From assembly GCF_006152145.1 (NCBI RefSeq), contig NZ_VDFV01000011.1:43481-107480 (forward strand): a stretch of DNA of 64,000 bases. The letters run 5' to 3'. Made by a program: the position numbers and the translations under genes. This document shows positions 9,234 through 17,867 of this stretch, one piece after another; position 1 is the stretch's first letter; the number at the start of each line of letters is the position of its first letter. Under the pieces are notes generated by a model. The model ran no database searches. It was not told the DNA's origin and saw only the letters and a program-made list of their open reading frames with translations. Source of the DNA: Rubellimicrobium roseum. GTDB taxonomy: Bacteria > Pseudomonadota > Alphaproteobacteria > Rhodobacterales > Rhodobacteraceae.

Positions 9234-10760
9234 TTACTGGAGGCGCTGGCCGTTGGCGAGGAGCTGGCCGTCCTCCGTCACTTCGATGCGCGAGGTGAGC
9301 TGGTCCTCGCCCGTGGCGGTCGTGAACATCCCCAGCATCATGCGCGGGCCCATCGCCTGGTCCTCGGGCAGGAGCCCCATGGCCACGAGCGTGTCGAGAA
9401 GGCCGTTCACGCCATCAAGCTGGAGATCCAGCGCGCCGGTCGGACGCGGCATTCCCGGGAAGGTGGTCGTGTCCGTGTTGTCGAAAGTGAAGGCGCCGCT
9501 GCCCGTCACCTCGGCCCCGCCGAAGGCCACACGCAGATTGTTGAGATTGGCCGAGTTGATCTCGGCCGGAGACGGGGCGTTGGCCATCCCCTCCGCCTGC
9601 GCCGGGTCCATGAGGTCGAACAGCATCGTCGCCGTGCCCGTCAGGTCCAAGACGAACGAGGCCGGATCGCGCGGCAGCATCGCCTGCGGATCGAACATCG
9701 CCCAGATCTCCTCGCCAAGCGCGAGGTCGGTGAGGTTCAGCCCCAGCGCCCAGGGCGCGGGCGCGCCTGTCTTCGACAACGGCATCTCGAAGTCGAAGCC
9801 GTACTGCGCGAGCGTCGCCTGGATCGGCATCGGCAACGTGGCCGCCGTCACGTCGAGCCCCACGCCGGTCGCCTGCCCGCTGTAGGCGATGGCGTCCTTG
9901 TCCATGGCAAAGGACATCTGGCTGGCTTCGGTGGTGAAGGTGCCGTTCGACGGTCCGCTGGCGTCCGTCACCTCGAACAGGTAATTGCCCCCGCCCGTGG
10001 TGTAGCCGCCGTCGAGCGACAGGCCGTTCATCAGCATCGCCTCGGGGTTGGCGGCGGGGTCGAGCGGCAGGGTCACGGTGGCCTCCGTGGCGACCTCGTT
10101 CACCTTGCCCGACATGGTGGCCTGCGTGCCGTCGGTCGGGTCGGTCACGTCCAGGAGCAGGTCCATCGAGGCTGCGGCCAGGTCGTAGACGACCTCGCGG
10201 GCGGCGCCGATGGTCGAGGTGTAGGTGCCCGACACGTCGTTGAAGGCGATCGTCGCGTCGCCGGCGACTTCCGCGCCGTCCTCCTTGATGCTGTCCACCT
10301 CCAGCGCGTAGCGCGCGGCCGACAGGTCGTAGGTCAGCGCGCCCGGCGAGCCCGAGACGGTCATCTCCAGCCCATTGTGCCGCAGGGCCATGTCGATCTC
10401 CGAGGCCTGCGAACCCGTCGCCGCGTCGGCGGGGCTCGTGATGCGGATCGGATAGTCCTCGGACATGGTGACGGTCACGGTGCCGTCGTCGTTCTCGGTG
10501 AAAACGAGCTGGGCGAGGTTGCCCGTGGCCGTCGAGCCGTCCTCGCTGGTGACGTCGAAGCCCAAGTCGGTGACTGTCAGGACGTTGCCGGCCTGCTCCT
10601 CCGAGCCGATGGTGATGCCGCTCTCGCCATAGACGGCCATCTGGGCCTTCCAGTCGTCCCAGACCTGCTGGGCGGTCACGGCCGCCATCGCGGGGCCGGC
10701 ACCCAGCGCGAGGAGAAGGGCGGTGGCCGAAACGGCCGGAACGGGTCGGAATGCGGTCAT
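9234..10760 (-). CDS. DUF2125 periplasmic protein
   Basis: A 508-residue exported protein. Residues 1-26 (MTAFRPVPAVSATALLLALG..AMA) are a signal peptide cleaved after AMA. The rest is a long beta-rich region with many Thr, Asp and Gly residues and no membrane segment, consistent with a soluble or outer-membrane-associated periplasmic protein. DUF2125 occurs mainly in Rhodobacteraceae and resembles large beta-structured envelope proteins; no activity is established that I can name. It is monocistronic: a terminator follows it and a 176-bp gap lies upstream. The ATG at 10760 is the only sensible start for the signal peptide. Confidence 0.8.
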   Translation of the reverse strand: MTAFRPVPAVSATALLLALGAGPAMAAVTAQQVWDDWKAQMAVYGESGITIGSEEQAGNVLTVTDLGFDVTSEDGSTATGNLAQLVFTENDDGTVTVTMSEDYPIRITSPADAATGSQASEIDMALRHNGLEMTVSGSPGALTYDLSAARYALEVDSIKEDGAEVAGDATIAFNDVSGTYTSTIGAAREVVYDLAAASMDLLLDVTDPTDGTQATMSGKVNEVATEATVTLPLDPAANPEAMLMNGLSLDGGYTTGGGNYLFEVTDASGPSNGTFTTEASQMSFAMDKDAIAYSGQATGVGLDVTAATLPMPIQATLAQYGFDFEMPLSKTGAPAPWALGLNLTDLALGEEIWAMFDPQAMLPRDPASFVLDLTGTATMLFDLMDPAQAEGMANAPSPAEINSANLNNLRVAFGGAEVTGSGAFTFDNTDTTTFPGMPRPTGALDLQLDGVNGLLDTLVAMGLLPEDQAMGPRMMLGMFTTATGEDQLTSRIEVTEDGQLLANGQRLQ

Positions 10761-10936
10761 CGAAAGAACTCCCTGATCAAGTCATGCCCCTTCCCTGACG
10801 CGTCCCACGGACTCGGGTCAAGGTGGGGTTTTCGGCACCCGGGCGGGACCTTAGGCCCGGTCGCAACGGTCGGGAAGGGGAAAGCGGCGCCCCCGCGCTC
10901 GCGACCGGAAAACTCCCCGAGAGGCCGGCGCGAGCG

Positions 10937-11281
10937 TCAGCGCCCCCGCCGCCCCGGCACGCGGGACAGGAAGTGCGGCGGTCGCCGGGCCACCCAGTCC
11001 ACGAACCGCGCGAGTCGAGGATGCGCCCGCAGCGCCTCGGGCGTGGCGTAGTCGCGCGCGAGCTCCGCCTCGGTCAGCGTCGCGTGGATCTCCTTATGGC
11101 AGATGTGGTGCAGCCGCACCGTGGGCCCGCCCTTGCCGCCCTTCAGCTTCGGCACGAGGTGATGCAGGCTCTGGGGCGCGTCGGCCGGGATCGGCCGGCC
11201 GCAGAGCGCGCAGGAGGGCTCCTCGGCCGGAACTTCGGACCTGACCTGTTCGCGAAGGCGGATGCGGTGGGAGCGAGCCAT
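10937..11281 (-). CDS. Small HNH endonuclease-domain protein
   Basis: A 114-residue protein made up almost entirely of an HNH fold. The zinc-knuckle pair Cys24-Ala-Leu-Cys27 is followed by the catalytic HHLVPKLKGG (His40-His41) and a terminal LHHICHKEIH block. It carries no recognition domain. Such stand-alone HNH proteins are common in alphaproteobacteria as host nucleases of unknown target. I chose the ATG at 11281 because upstream codons give a low-complexity Arg/Pro extension. It is divergent from the flavoprotein gene across 147 bp. Confidence 0.75.
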   Translation of the reverse strand: MARSHRIRLREQVRSEVPAEEPSCALCGRPIPADAPQSLHHLVPKLKGGKGGPTVRLHHICHKEIHATLTEAELARDYATPEALRAHPRLARFVDWVARRPPHFLSRVPGRRGR

Positions 11282-11428
11282 GGAAAGGATGTCGGCATCT
11301 TGGCCCCTCGGGACAAGGCGTCTGCGGGGCCGCTGGCGCGGGCGTGACGCCGCAGGGCGTCCTGTGGCCTTGCGCACGGGCTAGGCCGCTGGCACCTCCC
11401 GGCGATCCTTCCGCCCCGGAGCCCGCCC

Positions 11429-12622
11429 GTGCCTCACCCTGACGCTCCACCCCCGACGCTCGACCTGCCCGGCGCCCTCGTGATCGGCGCGGGGCCCGCG
11501 GGCCTCGCGGCGGCCGAGGTCCTGTCCGCCGCGGGCCACCCCGTCCTCGTGGCCGAGGCCATGCCCTCCGCGGCGCGCAAGCTCCTGATGGCGGGCAAGT
11601 CGGGTCTCAACATCACCAAGGACGAGGCGCCCAGTCCCTTCCTTGCCGCCTACGGCCCCGACCTTCCGCCTGCGCTCCGGGCCGCGCTGGGCGACTTCGG
11701 CCCGTCGGAGGTCATGGCCTGGATGCGCGAACTCGGGCAGGAGCCCTTCACGGGCTCCACGGGCCGGGTCTTTCCCGTGGCCTGGAAAGCCTCGCCGCTC
11801 CTGCGCGCCTGGCTCGCCCGGCTGGCGGAGCGGGGCGTGCACCTGCGCACCCGGTGGCGCTGGGAAGGGTTCCGGGGCGACGCCGCCCTCCTCAACACGC
11901 CCGAAGGCCCGCGCCTCCTGCGGGCCCGCGCCATCATCCTCGCCATGGGCGGGGCGAGCTGGCGGCGGCTCGGCTCGGACGGCGCCTGGGCCGCGCACCT
12001 GCCCGACGTGGCCCCGTTCGCGCCCTCGAACATGGGCCTCCTGGTGAACTGGTCCCCCCACATGGCCCGACACTTCGGCGAGCCGGTCAAGAGCGCCGCC
12101 TGGAGCGCCGGAGCCCTCGTCTCCCGGGGCGAGGTCGTGGTCTCGGCTCGGGGGCTGGAGGGTGGGGGCCTCTACCCCCTCTCGCGTCCCTTGCGCGAGG
12201 GCGCGGCGCTTCGGCTCGACCTCGTCCCCGACCTGACCGAGGCCGCGCTCCGCGACCGTCTCGGCCGACGCGGCCGGGACAGCCTGCCCAACCACCTGCG
12301 CAAGCGGCTCGGGTTGGAGGGCGTCCGCGCCGCGCTCCTGCAGGAATGGGGTCGTCCATTGCCCCTCGATCTCGCGCCCCTCCTCAAGGCCCTGCCCGTG
12401 CGCCACGCGGGGCCACGCCCGCTCGATGAGGCGATCTCCACCGCCGGGGGGTTGCGCTTCCGCTCCCTGACCGACGACCTGATGCTGAGGGACTGCCCCG
12501 GCATCTTCGCCGCTGGCGAGATGCTGGACTGGGAGGCGCCGACGGGCGGCTATCTCCTCACGGCGTGCCTCGCCACGGGGAGGCGCGCGGGGCAGGGGGC
12601 GGCGGCCTGGCTCGGGCGCTGA
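11429..12622 (+). CDS. HI0933/BaiN-like NAD(P)/FAD-dependent flavoprotein
   Basis: A 397-residue flavoprotein with the FAD-binding GAGPAG at residues 20-25 and the family C-terminal motif AGEMLDWEAPTGGYLLTAC, where FAD is clasped. It belongs to the HI0933/TIGR03862 group of reductases related to BaiN. The physiological substrate is unknown and the bile-acid annotation should not be transferred. The KSGLNITKDE segment near residue 55 is typical. The GTG start at 11429 gives a short Pro-rich leader before the Rossmann strand. It stands alone between the HNH gene and yjbH. Confidence 0.85.
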   Translation: MPHPDAPPPTLDLPGALVIGAGPAGLAAAEVLSAAGHPVLVAEAMPSAARKLLMAGKSGLNITKDEAPSPFLAAYGPDLPPALRAALGDFGPSEVMAWMRELGQEPFTGSTGRVFPVAWKASPLLRAWLARLAERGVHLRTRWRWEGFRGDAALLNTPEGPRLLRARAIILAMGGASWRRLGSDGAWAAHLPDVAPFAPSNMGLLVNWSPHMARHFGEPVKSAAWSAGALVSRGEVVVSARGLEGGGLYPLSRPLREGAALRLDLVPDLTEAALRDRLGRRGRDSLPNHLRKRLGLEGVRAALLQEWGRPLPLDLAPLLKALPVRHAGPRPLDEAISTAGGLRFRSLTDDLMLRDCPGIFAAGEMLDWEAPTGGYLLTACLATGRRAGQGAAAWLGR

Positions 12623-12732
12623 TGCGCCGCCGAATCACGTCGGGACAGAAGCCGCCCTGGCAGAGGGCTCCCGGCTTTCCATCGCCCCCCCGTTCGGATT
12701 AGGTGGGCGCGACCGCGACGAGGAGACCCGCC

Positions 12733-14862
12733 ATGGCCCGATCCACCCGCCTGGGTGCCGCCAGCGCACTTGCGCTGATGCTGGGCTCGCCCACGCTCGC
12801 GCAGGACCGCGCCGTGACCTACACGCTGTTCGGCACGCCGGGGCTCCTGGAGATGCCTTCGGCCATCAGCGCCGAGGATGGCGAGATCGCGGGCACGGTG
12901 GGCCATTTCGGCGGACAGACCCGCACCACCTTCACCTTCCAGGTCACGCCGCGCCTGTCGGGCTCGTTCCGCTATTCGGGCATTCCCGAATACACCCCCG
13001 ATCCCGACGAGAACTTCTGGGACCGCAGCTTCGACCTGCGCTTCCGCTTCAACGACGAGGGGCGCTACCTGCCCATGGTCGCGGTGGGCCTTCAGGATTT
13101 CCTGGGCACCGGCGTCTACTCGGGTGAATACGTGGTGGCCACCAAGACCCTGGGCGACGCCTTCCGCGTCACCGCGGGCCTGGGCTGGGGGAGGCTGGGC
13201 ACCCACAACGGCTTCACCAATCCCCTGGGCGTCCTCGACGACCGCTTCGAGACCCGCCCCGACACCTTCGAGGGCGGCGACAAGGGGGGCACCCCGGGCA
13301 TCGACGCCTTCTTCCGTGGCGACGCCGCGGTCTTCGGCGGCATCGAATGGGCCCCCAACGAGCGCTGGGTCCTCAAGGCCGAGTATTCCTCGGACGACGC
13401 CTATGTCGACGATAACGGCGACGAGCTGTTCGAGGTCGCCTCGCCCCTGAACTTCGGCGCGACCTGGCGCCCGCTGCCCGGGATCCAGCTCGGCCTGGCC
13501 TATCTTTACGGCACCCAGCTCGCCTTCACCGTCACGGCGACCGTGAACCCCAACGACCGGCCTTTCGGTGCCGGCCTCGATCCCGCGCCCCAGCCCGTGG
13601 CCGTGCGGGCCGAGGCGGTGCGCGCCTCCCAAAGCTGGGACCGCGCCGAGCTGTCCGAATCGGCCCTGCGCGACCGCCTGCGCGCCGCGCTCCGGGCCGA
13701 GGGCGTGGAACTCCTGGGGGTGCAGCTTGCCGATCGCAGCGCGCGGATCCGCTACGCCAACACCCGCTACCGCGCCGAGGCGCAGGCCATGGGCCGCGTC
13801 CTGCGTATCCTGACCCAGGAGCTGCCCCCCTCCATCGAGACGCTCACCCTCGAGCCCGAGCAGCAGGGCGTCCCGCTCGCCGCGGCGACCTTCGCCCGCT
13901 CCGACGTCGAGGCGCTGGAGAACGAGGTGGGCGGCACTGCCGCGGCGCTCGGCCGCCTGCGGCTCGAAGGCGCCGGCCCGGCCGCCGGGCTCGTGCCGGT
14001 GGCCCCGGCCAGCCCGGACTTCACCTGGAGCCTGCGGCCCTATGTGGGCCTGTCGCTCTTCGACGCCAGCGACCCCTTCCGCCTGAGCTTCGGCGCCCAG
14101 CTCTCGGCCTCTTACCGGCTCCGGCCCGGCCTCGTGCTCTCGGGGGCCGTGCGCCAGAGGATCGTGCGCACCAGCGAGCCCGACACCACCGAACGGGAGC
14201 CCGTGGGCGGGGTGCCCGTGGTGCGACGCAACGCCTCGCTCTACGGCGCCGACGGCGGCCCGGTGCTCTCGAACCTGACGCTGGCCTGGTACGGGCACCC
14301 GAGCCGCGACCTCTACAGCCGCGTCACCGTGGGCTACCTGGAGACGATGTACGGCGGCGTCTCCTCCGAATTCCTGTGGAAGCCCGTCGAGTCGCGACTG
14401 GGCGTCGGCGTCGAGGTCAACTATGCGGTGCAGCGCGACTTCGACCAGGACTTCGGCTTCCGCGACTACGACGTGGTCACCGGACACCTGTCCACCTACT
14501 ACGATTTCGGCAACGGCTTCCACGGCCAGATCGATGCGGGGCGGTTCCTCGCGGGCGACTGGGGGGCAAGCTTCTCGCTCGACCGCGAGTTCGAGAACGG
14601 CTGGAGCGTGGGCGGCTACTTCACGCTGACCGACATCCCCTTCGAGGATTTCGGCGAGGGGTCCTTCGACAAGGGCATCCGCCTGACGATCCCGATCGAC
14701 TTCGTCCTGGGGACGCCGACCCGGCGCGAGGTGGACACCGAGATCCGCTCGCTCAACCGGGACGGGGGCGCCCGGCTGGGCGTCGAAGGGCGGCTCTACG
14801 AAATCGTGCGCGACGGTCACTACACGGAGCTCGAGGATTCATGGGGACGGTTCTGGAGATGA
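12733..14862 (+). CDS. yjbH: YjbH-family exopolysaccharide outer-membrane protein
   Basis: YjbH-type proteins are predicted outer-membrane beta-barrels for export of a yjb-linked exopolysaccharide. The 709-residue product starts with a signal peptide (residues 1-23, ending TLA-Q) and then reads VTYTLFGTPGLLEMPSA, the family's N-terminal signature. The second half alternates aromatic and polar residues as barrel strands do (for example SLDREFENGWSVGGYFTLTD). An AGGAG ribosome-binding site precedes the ATG. Its stop overlaps the start of yjbF (ATGA). In E. coli the order is yjbEFGH; here H precedes F, no yjbG is seen, and two small exported proteins follow. Confidence 0.85.
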   Translation: MARSTRLGAASALALMLGSPTLAQDRAVTYTLFGTPGLLEMPSAISAEDGEIAGTVGHFGGQTRTTFTFQVTPRLSGSFRYSGIPEYTPDPDENFWDRSFDLRFRFNDEGRYLPMVAVGLQDFLGTGVYSGEYVVATKTLGDAFRVTAGLGWGRLGTHNGFTNPLGVLDDRFETRPDTFEGGDKGGTPGIDAFFRGDAAVFGGIEWAPNERWVLKAEYSSDDAYVDDNGDELFEVASPLNFGATWRPLPGIQLGLAYLYGTQLAFTVTATVNPNDRPFGAGLDPAPQPVAVRAEAVRASQSWDRAELSESALRDRLRAALRAEGVELLGVQLADRSARIRYANTRYRAEAQAMGRVLRILTQELPPSIETLTLEPEQQGVPLAAATFARSDVEALENEVGGTAAALGRLRLEGAGPAAGLVPVAPASPDFTWSLRPYVGLSLFDASDPFRLSFGAQLSASYRLRPGLVLSGAVRQRIVRTSEPDTTEREPVGGVPVVRRNASLYGADGGPVLSNLTLAWYGHPSRDLYSRVTVGYLETMYGGVSSEFLWKPVESRLGVGVEVNYAVQRDFDQDFGFRDYDVVTGHLSTYYDFGNGFHGQIDAGRFLAGDWGASFSLDREFENGWSVGGYFTLTDIPFEDFGEGSFDKGIRLTIPIDFVLGTPTRREVDTEIRSLNRDGGARLGVEGRLYEIVRDGHYTELEDSWGRFWR

Positions 14863-15545
14863 GGCGGACGCTCGTCATCCTGGCCGCGGCGCTCGCCTTG
14901 GCGGGCTGCGGCGGCGAGACGGCGCAGAGCCCGGCCGAGGTCCAAGCCCGAGCGGCGGGCGCCGTGGGGCAGGTGCAGCGCGTCTTCGGCGGCCTGGGCA
15001 CGCGCACGTCGGTGAGCGCGCCCCGCGCCGTGCCCGGCGGCTTCACGCCCCAGGCCATCGCCGCCGAGCCCGGGGCCTATCGGCTCGTCCAGATCAACGC
15101 GCTGGGCTTGGCCGAGCCGGCGCGACTGCTTCAGGAGAACGGCGACGAGACCACGCTCGCCCTCCAGTCGGGGCCTACGGCGGCCTTCGACGGGGGCGTG
15201 CTCGTCGCCACGCGCGGCTTCGGCGACGACCTGCTCACGATGGAATCGGGCGACGTGCGCGCGGCTCTTCGCGCGGGTGGCGGGCAGGTCACGCGCCGGA
15301 TGGAAGCGCTCGACGGCCAGGACCAGGTGCTGACCGACAGCTTCGCCTGCACCATCACCCCAGCAGGCCGCGAGACCGTCGATCTGGGCCTGCGACAGGC
15401 CGACCTGGCCCGATTCGATGAGAACTGCCGCGGCACGGCCATCATCTTCGACAACATCTACTGGCTCGACGACGCGGGCCAGATCGTGTCATCGCGGCAA
15501 TATGTGTCGCCGACTGTTGCATATTTGCGCAGCAGCCGACTTTGA
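14859..15545 (+). CDS. yjbF: YjbF-family lipoprotein
   Basis: A 228-residue lipoprotein of the YjbF/GfcB group, expected in the periplasmic leaflet of the outer membrane working with YjbH. The signal peptide MRRTLVILAAALALAGC has a lipobox LAGC with Cys17. The C-terminal part (DNIYWLDDAGQIVSSRQYVSP) is the family's conserved segment. I prefer the ATG at 14859 over 14841: it overlaps the yjbH stop as ATGA, has GGAG just upstream and gives a clean lipoprotein signal. GAATC and GACTC sites lie at its stop and just beyond. Confidence 0.85.
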   Translation: MRRTLVILAAALALAGCGGETAQSPAEVQARAAGAVGQVQRVFGGLGTRTSVSAPRAVPGGFTPQAIAAEPGAYRLVQINALGLAEPARLLQENGDETTLALQSGPTAAFDGGVLVATRGFGDDLLTMESGDVRAALRAGGGQVTRRMEALDGQDQVLTDSFACTITPAGRETVDLGLRQADLARFDENCRGTAIIFDNIYWLDDAGQIVSSRQYVSPTVAYLRSSRL

Positions 15546-15643
15546 ATCATCGGACTCACGCCAGAGCGGCTGCCTTCCCTTGAGACACAAGCGCTATAAC
15601 ACTATCACCACTTCAACGTCTTGTTACCAACTGGAGTAGAGAC

Positions 15644-15883
15644 ATGCGCCTCACCACCGCCCTTCTCGCCGCCGCGGTCGCTGCGACCGTCGCCGGCCAA
15701 GCCGTCGCCGGCGGCTTCGCCCCCGTCGTGGCCGAGCCCGAGCCCGTCGTGGTCGTGGAGCCCGAAGCTCCCCGCTCGACCTTCGGCCTCCTGCTGCCGC
15801 TCGCGCTGCTCGGCGGCCTCGTGGCCATCGCCGTGGCCTCCGACGACGACGAAGGCGACTCGAGCCCCGTCTCGCCCGAGTGA
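15644..15883 (+). CDS. Small exported single-TM protein, copy 1
   Basis: A 79-residue protein with a signal peptide (residues 1-22, ending VAG), a short Pro/Glu/Val-rich spacer, a hydrophobic segment FGLLLPLALLGGLVAIAVAS (about 47-66) and an acidic DDDEGDSS tail. It is nearly identical to copy 2 at 16026 except for the signal peptide and the Pro-rich spacer. It lies 98 bp after yjbF and has its own terminator. E. coli YjbE, also a small exported protein encoded beside yjbFGH, may be a positional counterpart, but I see no convincing sequence similarity. Related small proteins in Rhodobacteraceae are usually annotated as hypothetical. Confidence 0.7.
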   Translation: MRLTTALLAAAVAATVAGQAVAGGFAPVVAEPEPVVVVEPEAPRSTFGLLLPLALLGGLVAIAVASDDDEGDSSPVSPE

Positions 15884-15930
15884 TCGGCGCGATCTGATCG
15901 GCTCTTTCGCCACACTGCGGCAAGAACCGG

Positions 15931-15960
15931 CAAGGCAGGCCCATGGGCCTGCCTTGTTTC
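15931..15960 (+). terminator. Terminator of small protein copy 1
   Basis: A perfect 26-base palindrome (CAAGGCAGGCCCA and its complement, 15931-15956) is followed by TTTCGTTC. The same hairpin arm recurs after copy 2. Confidence 0.75.
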
Positions 15961-16025
15961 GTTCAAAGGCCGGTGCCATGATCGCGACGACGGCCATGGC
16001 CGTACCTATCCACAGGAGCACTAGC

Positions 16026-16277
16026 ATGAAGAACCTCAAGGTCCTCGCCCTTTCGGCGGCCGTGGCCGCGACCGTCGCCGGCCAAGCCGTCGCCGGCGGC
16101 TTCGCCCCCGTCGTGGCCGAGCCCACGCCCGTCGCCCCCGAAGTGATCGTGGAGCCCGAAGCTCCCCGCTCGACCTTCGGCCTCCTGCTGCCGCTCGCGC
16201 TGCTCGGCGGCCTCGTGGCCATCGCCGTGGCCTCCGATGACGACGAAGGCGACTCGAGCCCCGTTTCGCCCGAGTGA
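16026..16277 (+). CDS. Small exported single-TM protein, copy 2
   Basis: An 83-residue paralogue of the gene at 15644. The mature start (QAVAGGFAPVVAEP), the hydrophobic segment and the acidic tail ending SSPVSPE are identical to copy 1; the first 8 residues and the spacer (PTPVAPEVIVEPE) differ. DNA identity extends into third codon positions and the terminator arms, pointing to recent duplication or gene conversion. An AGGAG ribosome-binding site lies 8 bp before the ATG. The function is unknown; membrane anchoring with a periplasmic or cytoplasmic acidic tail is inferred. Confidence 0.7.
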   Translation: MKNLKVLALSAAVAATVAGQAVAGGFAPVVAEPTPVAPEVIVEPEAPRSTFGLLLPLALLGGLVAIAVASDDDEGDSSPVSPE

Positions 16278-16310
16278 TCCGACTCTTCGCCACATCGTGG
16301 CGGGAACTGA

Positions 16311-16340
16311 CAAGGCAGGCCCCCGGGCCTGCCTTGTCGC
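16311..16340 (+). terminator. Terminator of small protein copy 2
   Basis: CAAGGCAGGCCC (16311-16322) pairs with GGGCCTGCCTTG (16325-16336), a near copy of the hairpin after copy 1. The T-run is poor. It also lies 26 bp beyond the convergent holA stop and may serve both sides. Confidence 0.6.
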
Positions 16341-16365
16341 ATTTCGGGACGGTCGAATCGGCGGC

Positions 16366-17373
16366 TCAGCCTGCGAGCCGCATCAAGACCCGCTCGAGAA
16401 TCGCCGCATCCGGCACCGGCCGGCCCGAGCGGAGCGTGAGGTCCAACTCCACCAGCGTCCGCAGCGCCTCCTCGACGCGCTCCCGCCGCCAGGTCTCGGC
16501 CCCTCGCTGAAGCATCTGCCGCCGCGCCCCGCCCGCCGGGGGCCGCAGCGACGCCAGTCCTGTCTGCACCCCGCCCGGATCGCTGGCGACCTGCAGGAGC
16601 GCCCGCACGTGCCGCAGCGCCTGGATCGTCACCGCCACCGGCCCCATCCCCTGCGCCGAAAGCCGCGCCAGCAGCGGCGCCACCCGATCCCGCCGCCCCT
16701 CGGTGATCGCCGCAAGGAGGTCGTCCATCTCCGCCTCCTCCGCCTGCGGCGCGAGTGCGCTCACCGTGGCATCGTCGAGCGGCCGGCCCTCGCCCAGCTC
16801 GTGCAGCGCCAGCCGCTCCACCAGCCCCCGGAAGTCGCCGGGCGACAGGCTCTGGGCAAGACCCACCAGATGCGCGCGCGCGGCCGGGTCGGGCCGCAGC
16901 CCCGCCTCGCGCAGGAGGTCCAGCACCTCGCCTTCGGTCGGCGGATCGTCATAGAGCGTGATCGCCGCCGCGTCGCGCCGTCCTTCGAAGAGCTTGCGCA
17001 GAGCCCCCTTGGAGGGCAGGGCGCCGCCGGTGACCACCAGCCGCGCATCCTCCTTGGACCAGGCTTCCAGGGCCGCCCCCAACGCCGGGGCAAGGCCATC
17101 CGTGGCCTCTTCCACCAGGACCGCACGCGGGCCCGGGAAGAATCCCACCGCCTTGAGCGCGTCGATCACCAGCGACGGGTCGCGCCGCAGGTCCGCCCCG
17201 GCGATCCGCTCCAGCCGCATGTCGGCCTCGCCCTGCGGCCCGATCAGCGCTAGCACCAGCTCGGTCCGCGCCTGCGCCACCCGCGCCCCATCCTCGCCCG
17301 AGATCAGCACGCCTGCGACCGCCGGATCGGGCTTGCGCAGGAACGCCTTCCCATCGCGCGAGGACAGCTTCAC
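16366..17373 (-). CDS. holA: DNA polymerase III subunit delta
   Basis: The delta subunit opens the beta clamp within the clamp-loader complex. The 335-residue protein starts [19 protein letters not shown], the usual alphaproteobacterial form, then VAGVLISGEDGARV and three domains typical of HolA: a degenerate nucleotide-binding domain without a full P-loop, a lid, and a helical C-terminal collar domain ending in RVLMRLAG. Length is normal. It overlaps lptE by four bases (ATGA) in the leuS-lptE-holA block, an order common in alphaproteobacteria. Confidence 0.92.
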   Translation of the reverse strand: MKLSSRDGKAFLRKPDPAVAGVLISGEDGARVAQARTELVLALIGPQGEADMRLERIAGADLRRDPSLVIDALKAVGFFPGPRAVLVEEATDGLAPALGAALEAWSKEDARLVVTGGALPSKGALRKLFEGRRDAAAITLYDDPPTEGEVLDLLREAGLRPDPAARAHLVGLAQSLSPGDFRGLVERLALHELGEGRPLDDATVSALAPQAEEAEMDDLLAAITEGRRDRVAPLLARLSAQGMGPVAVTIQALRHVRALLQVASDPGGVQTGLASLRPPAGGARRQMLQRGAETWRRERVEEALRTLVELDLTLRSGRPVPDAAILERVLMRLAG

Positions 17374-17867
17374 CGCAGCGTGCCTTCAGGCAGGAGAAGC
17401 AGCCGCATCACCACCTCGTCCGCCAGAAGGATCATGAGCCGCTCCCGCGCGTCCTCGGCCGCGGTGCGGCTAGCGACGATGGGCCCGGTGGCGGAATAGC
17501 CGGTGAAGGCCGTGGCCTCGCTCTCGGCCAGCACCGTTCCCGAGGCGTCCGTCAGCCGCCAAGGCGCCCGACCCTGCAGATTGTATCGCGTGATGGCGCC
17601 TTCGGGCGTCACGGCCGCCTGCACGACCTCGACCGCAGGGTCCATCGCCAGCGTCGCGACCGGTGCAGCCGCGCGTCCCAGCCGGTCCTCCAGTCGGGCG
17701 CGCAACTGAAAACCGTCGGAGGTCTCGGGCGTCTCGACCGCCACGAGCCCCCGCAACGCCGTCCCCGACCCGCCCGGCCCATAGGCCGGAGCGAAGCCGC
17801 AGGCCGCCAGCGCGAGCGGGGCCAGCAGCAGGGCGCGGCGCGTCCGGTCAGGCCACAACGTTGACAA
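17370..17867 (-). CDS. lptE: LPS-assembly lipoprotein LptE
   Basis: LptE plugs the LptD barrel and helps place LPS in the outer leaflet. The 165-residue protein has a lipoprotein signal with lipobox LAAC (Cys23) followed by [12 protein letters not shown], the LptE hallmark (GCGFxPxY-like). The mature part carries the conserved [12 protein letters not shown] helix region. It begins inside the 3' end of leuS (20-bp overlap) and ends on the holA start, so translation is probably coupled across the three genes. Confidence 0.9.
   Translation of the reverse strand: MSTLWPDRTRRALLLAPLALAACGFAPAYGPGGSGTALRGLVAVETPETSDGFQLRARLEDRLGRAAAPVATLAMDPAVEVVQAAVTPEGAITRYNLQGRAPWRLTDASGTVLAESEATAFTGYSATGPIVASRTAAEDARERLMILLADEVVMRLLLLPEGTLR

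Larger units (their letters stand above)
15644..16340 (+). repeat. Tandem duplication of gene plus terminator
   Basis: Two units, about 15644-15960 and 16026-16340, each hold a small gene, a short 3' untranslated stretch (both containing a CTCTTTCGCCACA or GACTCTTCGCCACA variant) and a CAAGGCAGGCCC hairpin. They are direct repeats about 382 bp apart. No inverted ends or target duplications suggest a mobile element. Confidence 0.8.

Noticed and set aside
12550..14820. Long antisense frame opposite yjbH (and similar ones opposite slt and amtB)
   Set aside because: Same GC-driven artefact: His/Gly/Arg/Glu-rich translations without domains, opposite genes with clear families.
15580..15600. TTGAGA and TATAAC before small protein copy 1 as a promoter
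   Set aside because: The two elements are only 9 bp apart; a sigma70 promoter needs about 17. TATAAC alone could be a -10 but no partner is convincing.
15644..16340. Tandem repeat as a mobile element
   Set aside because: No transposase, terminal inverted repeats or target duplication. A simple gene duplication explains it.
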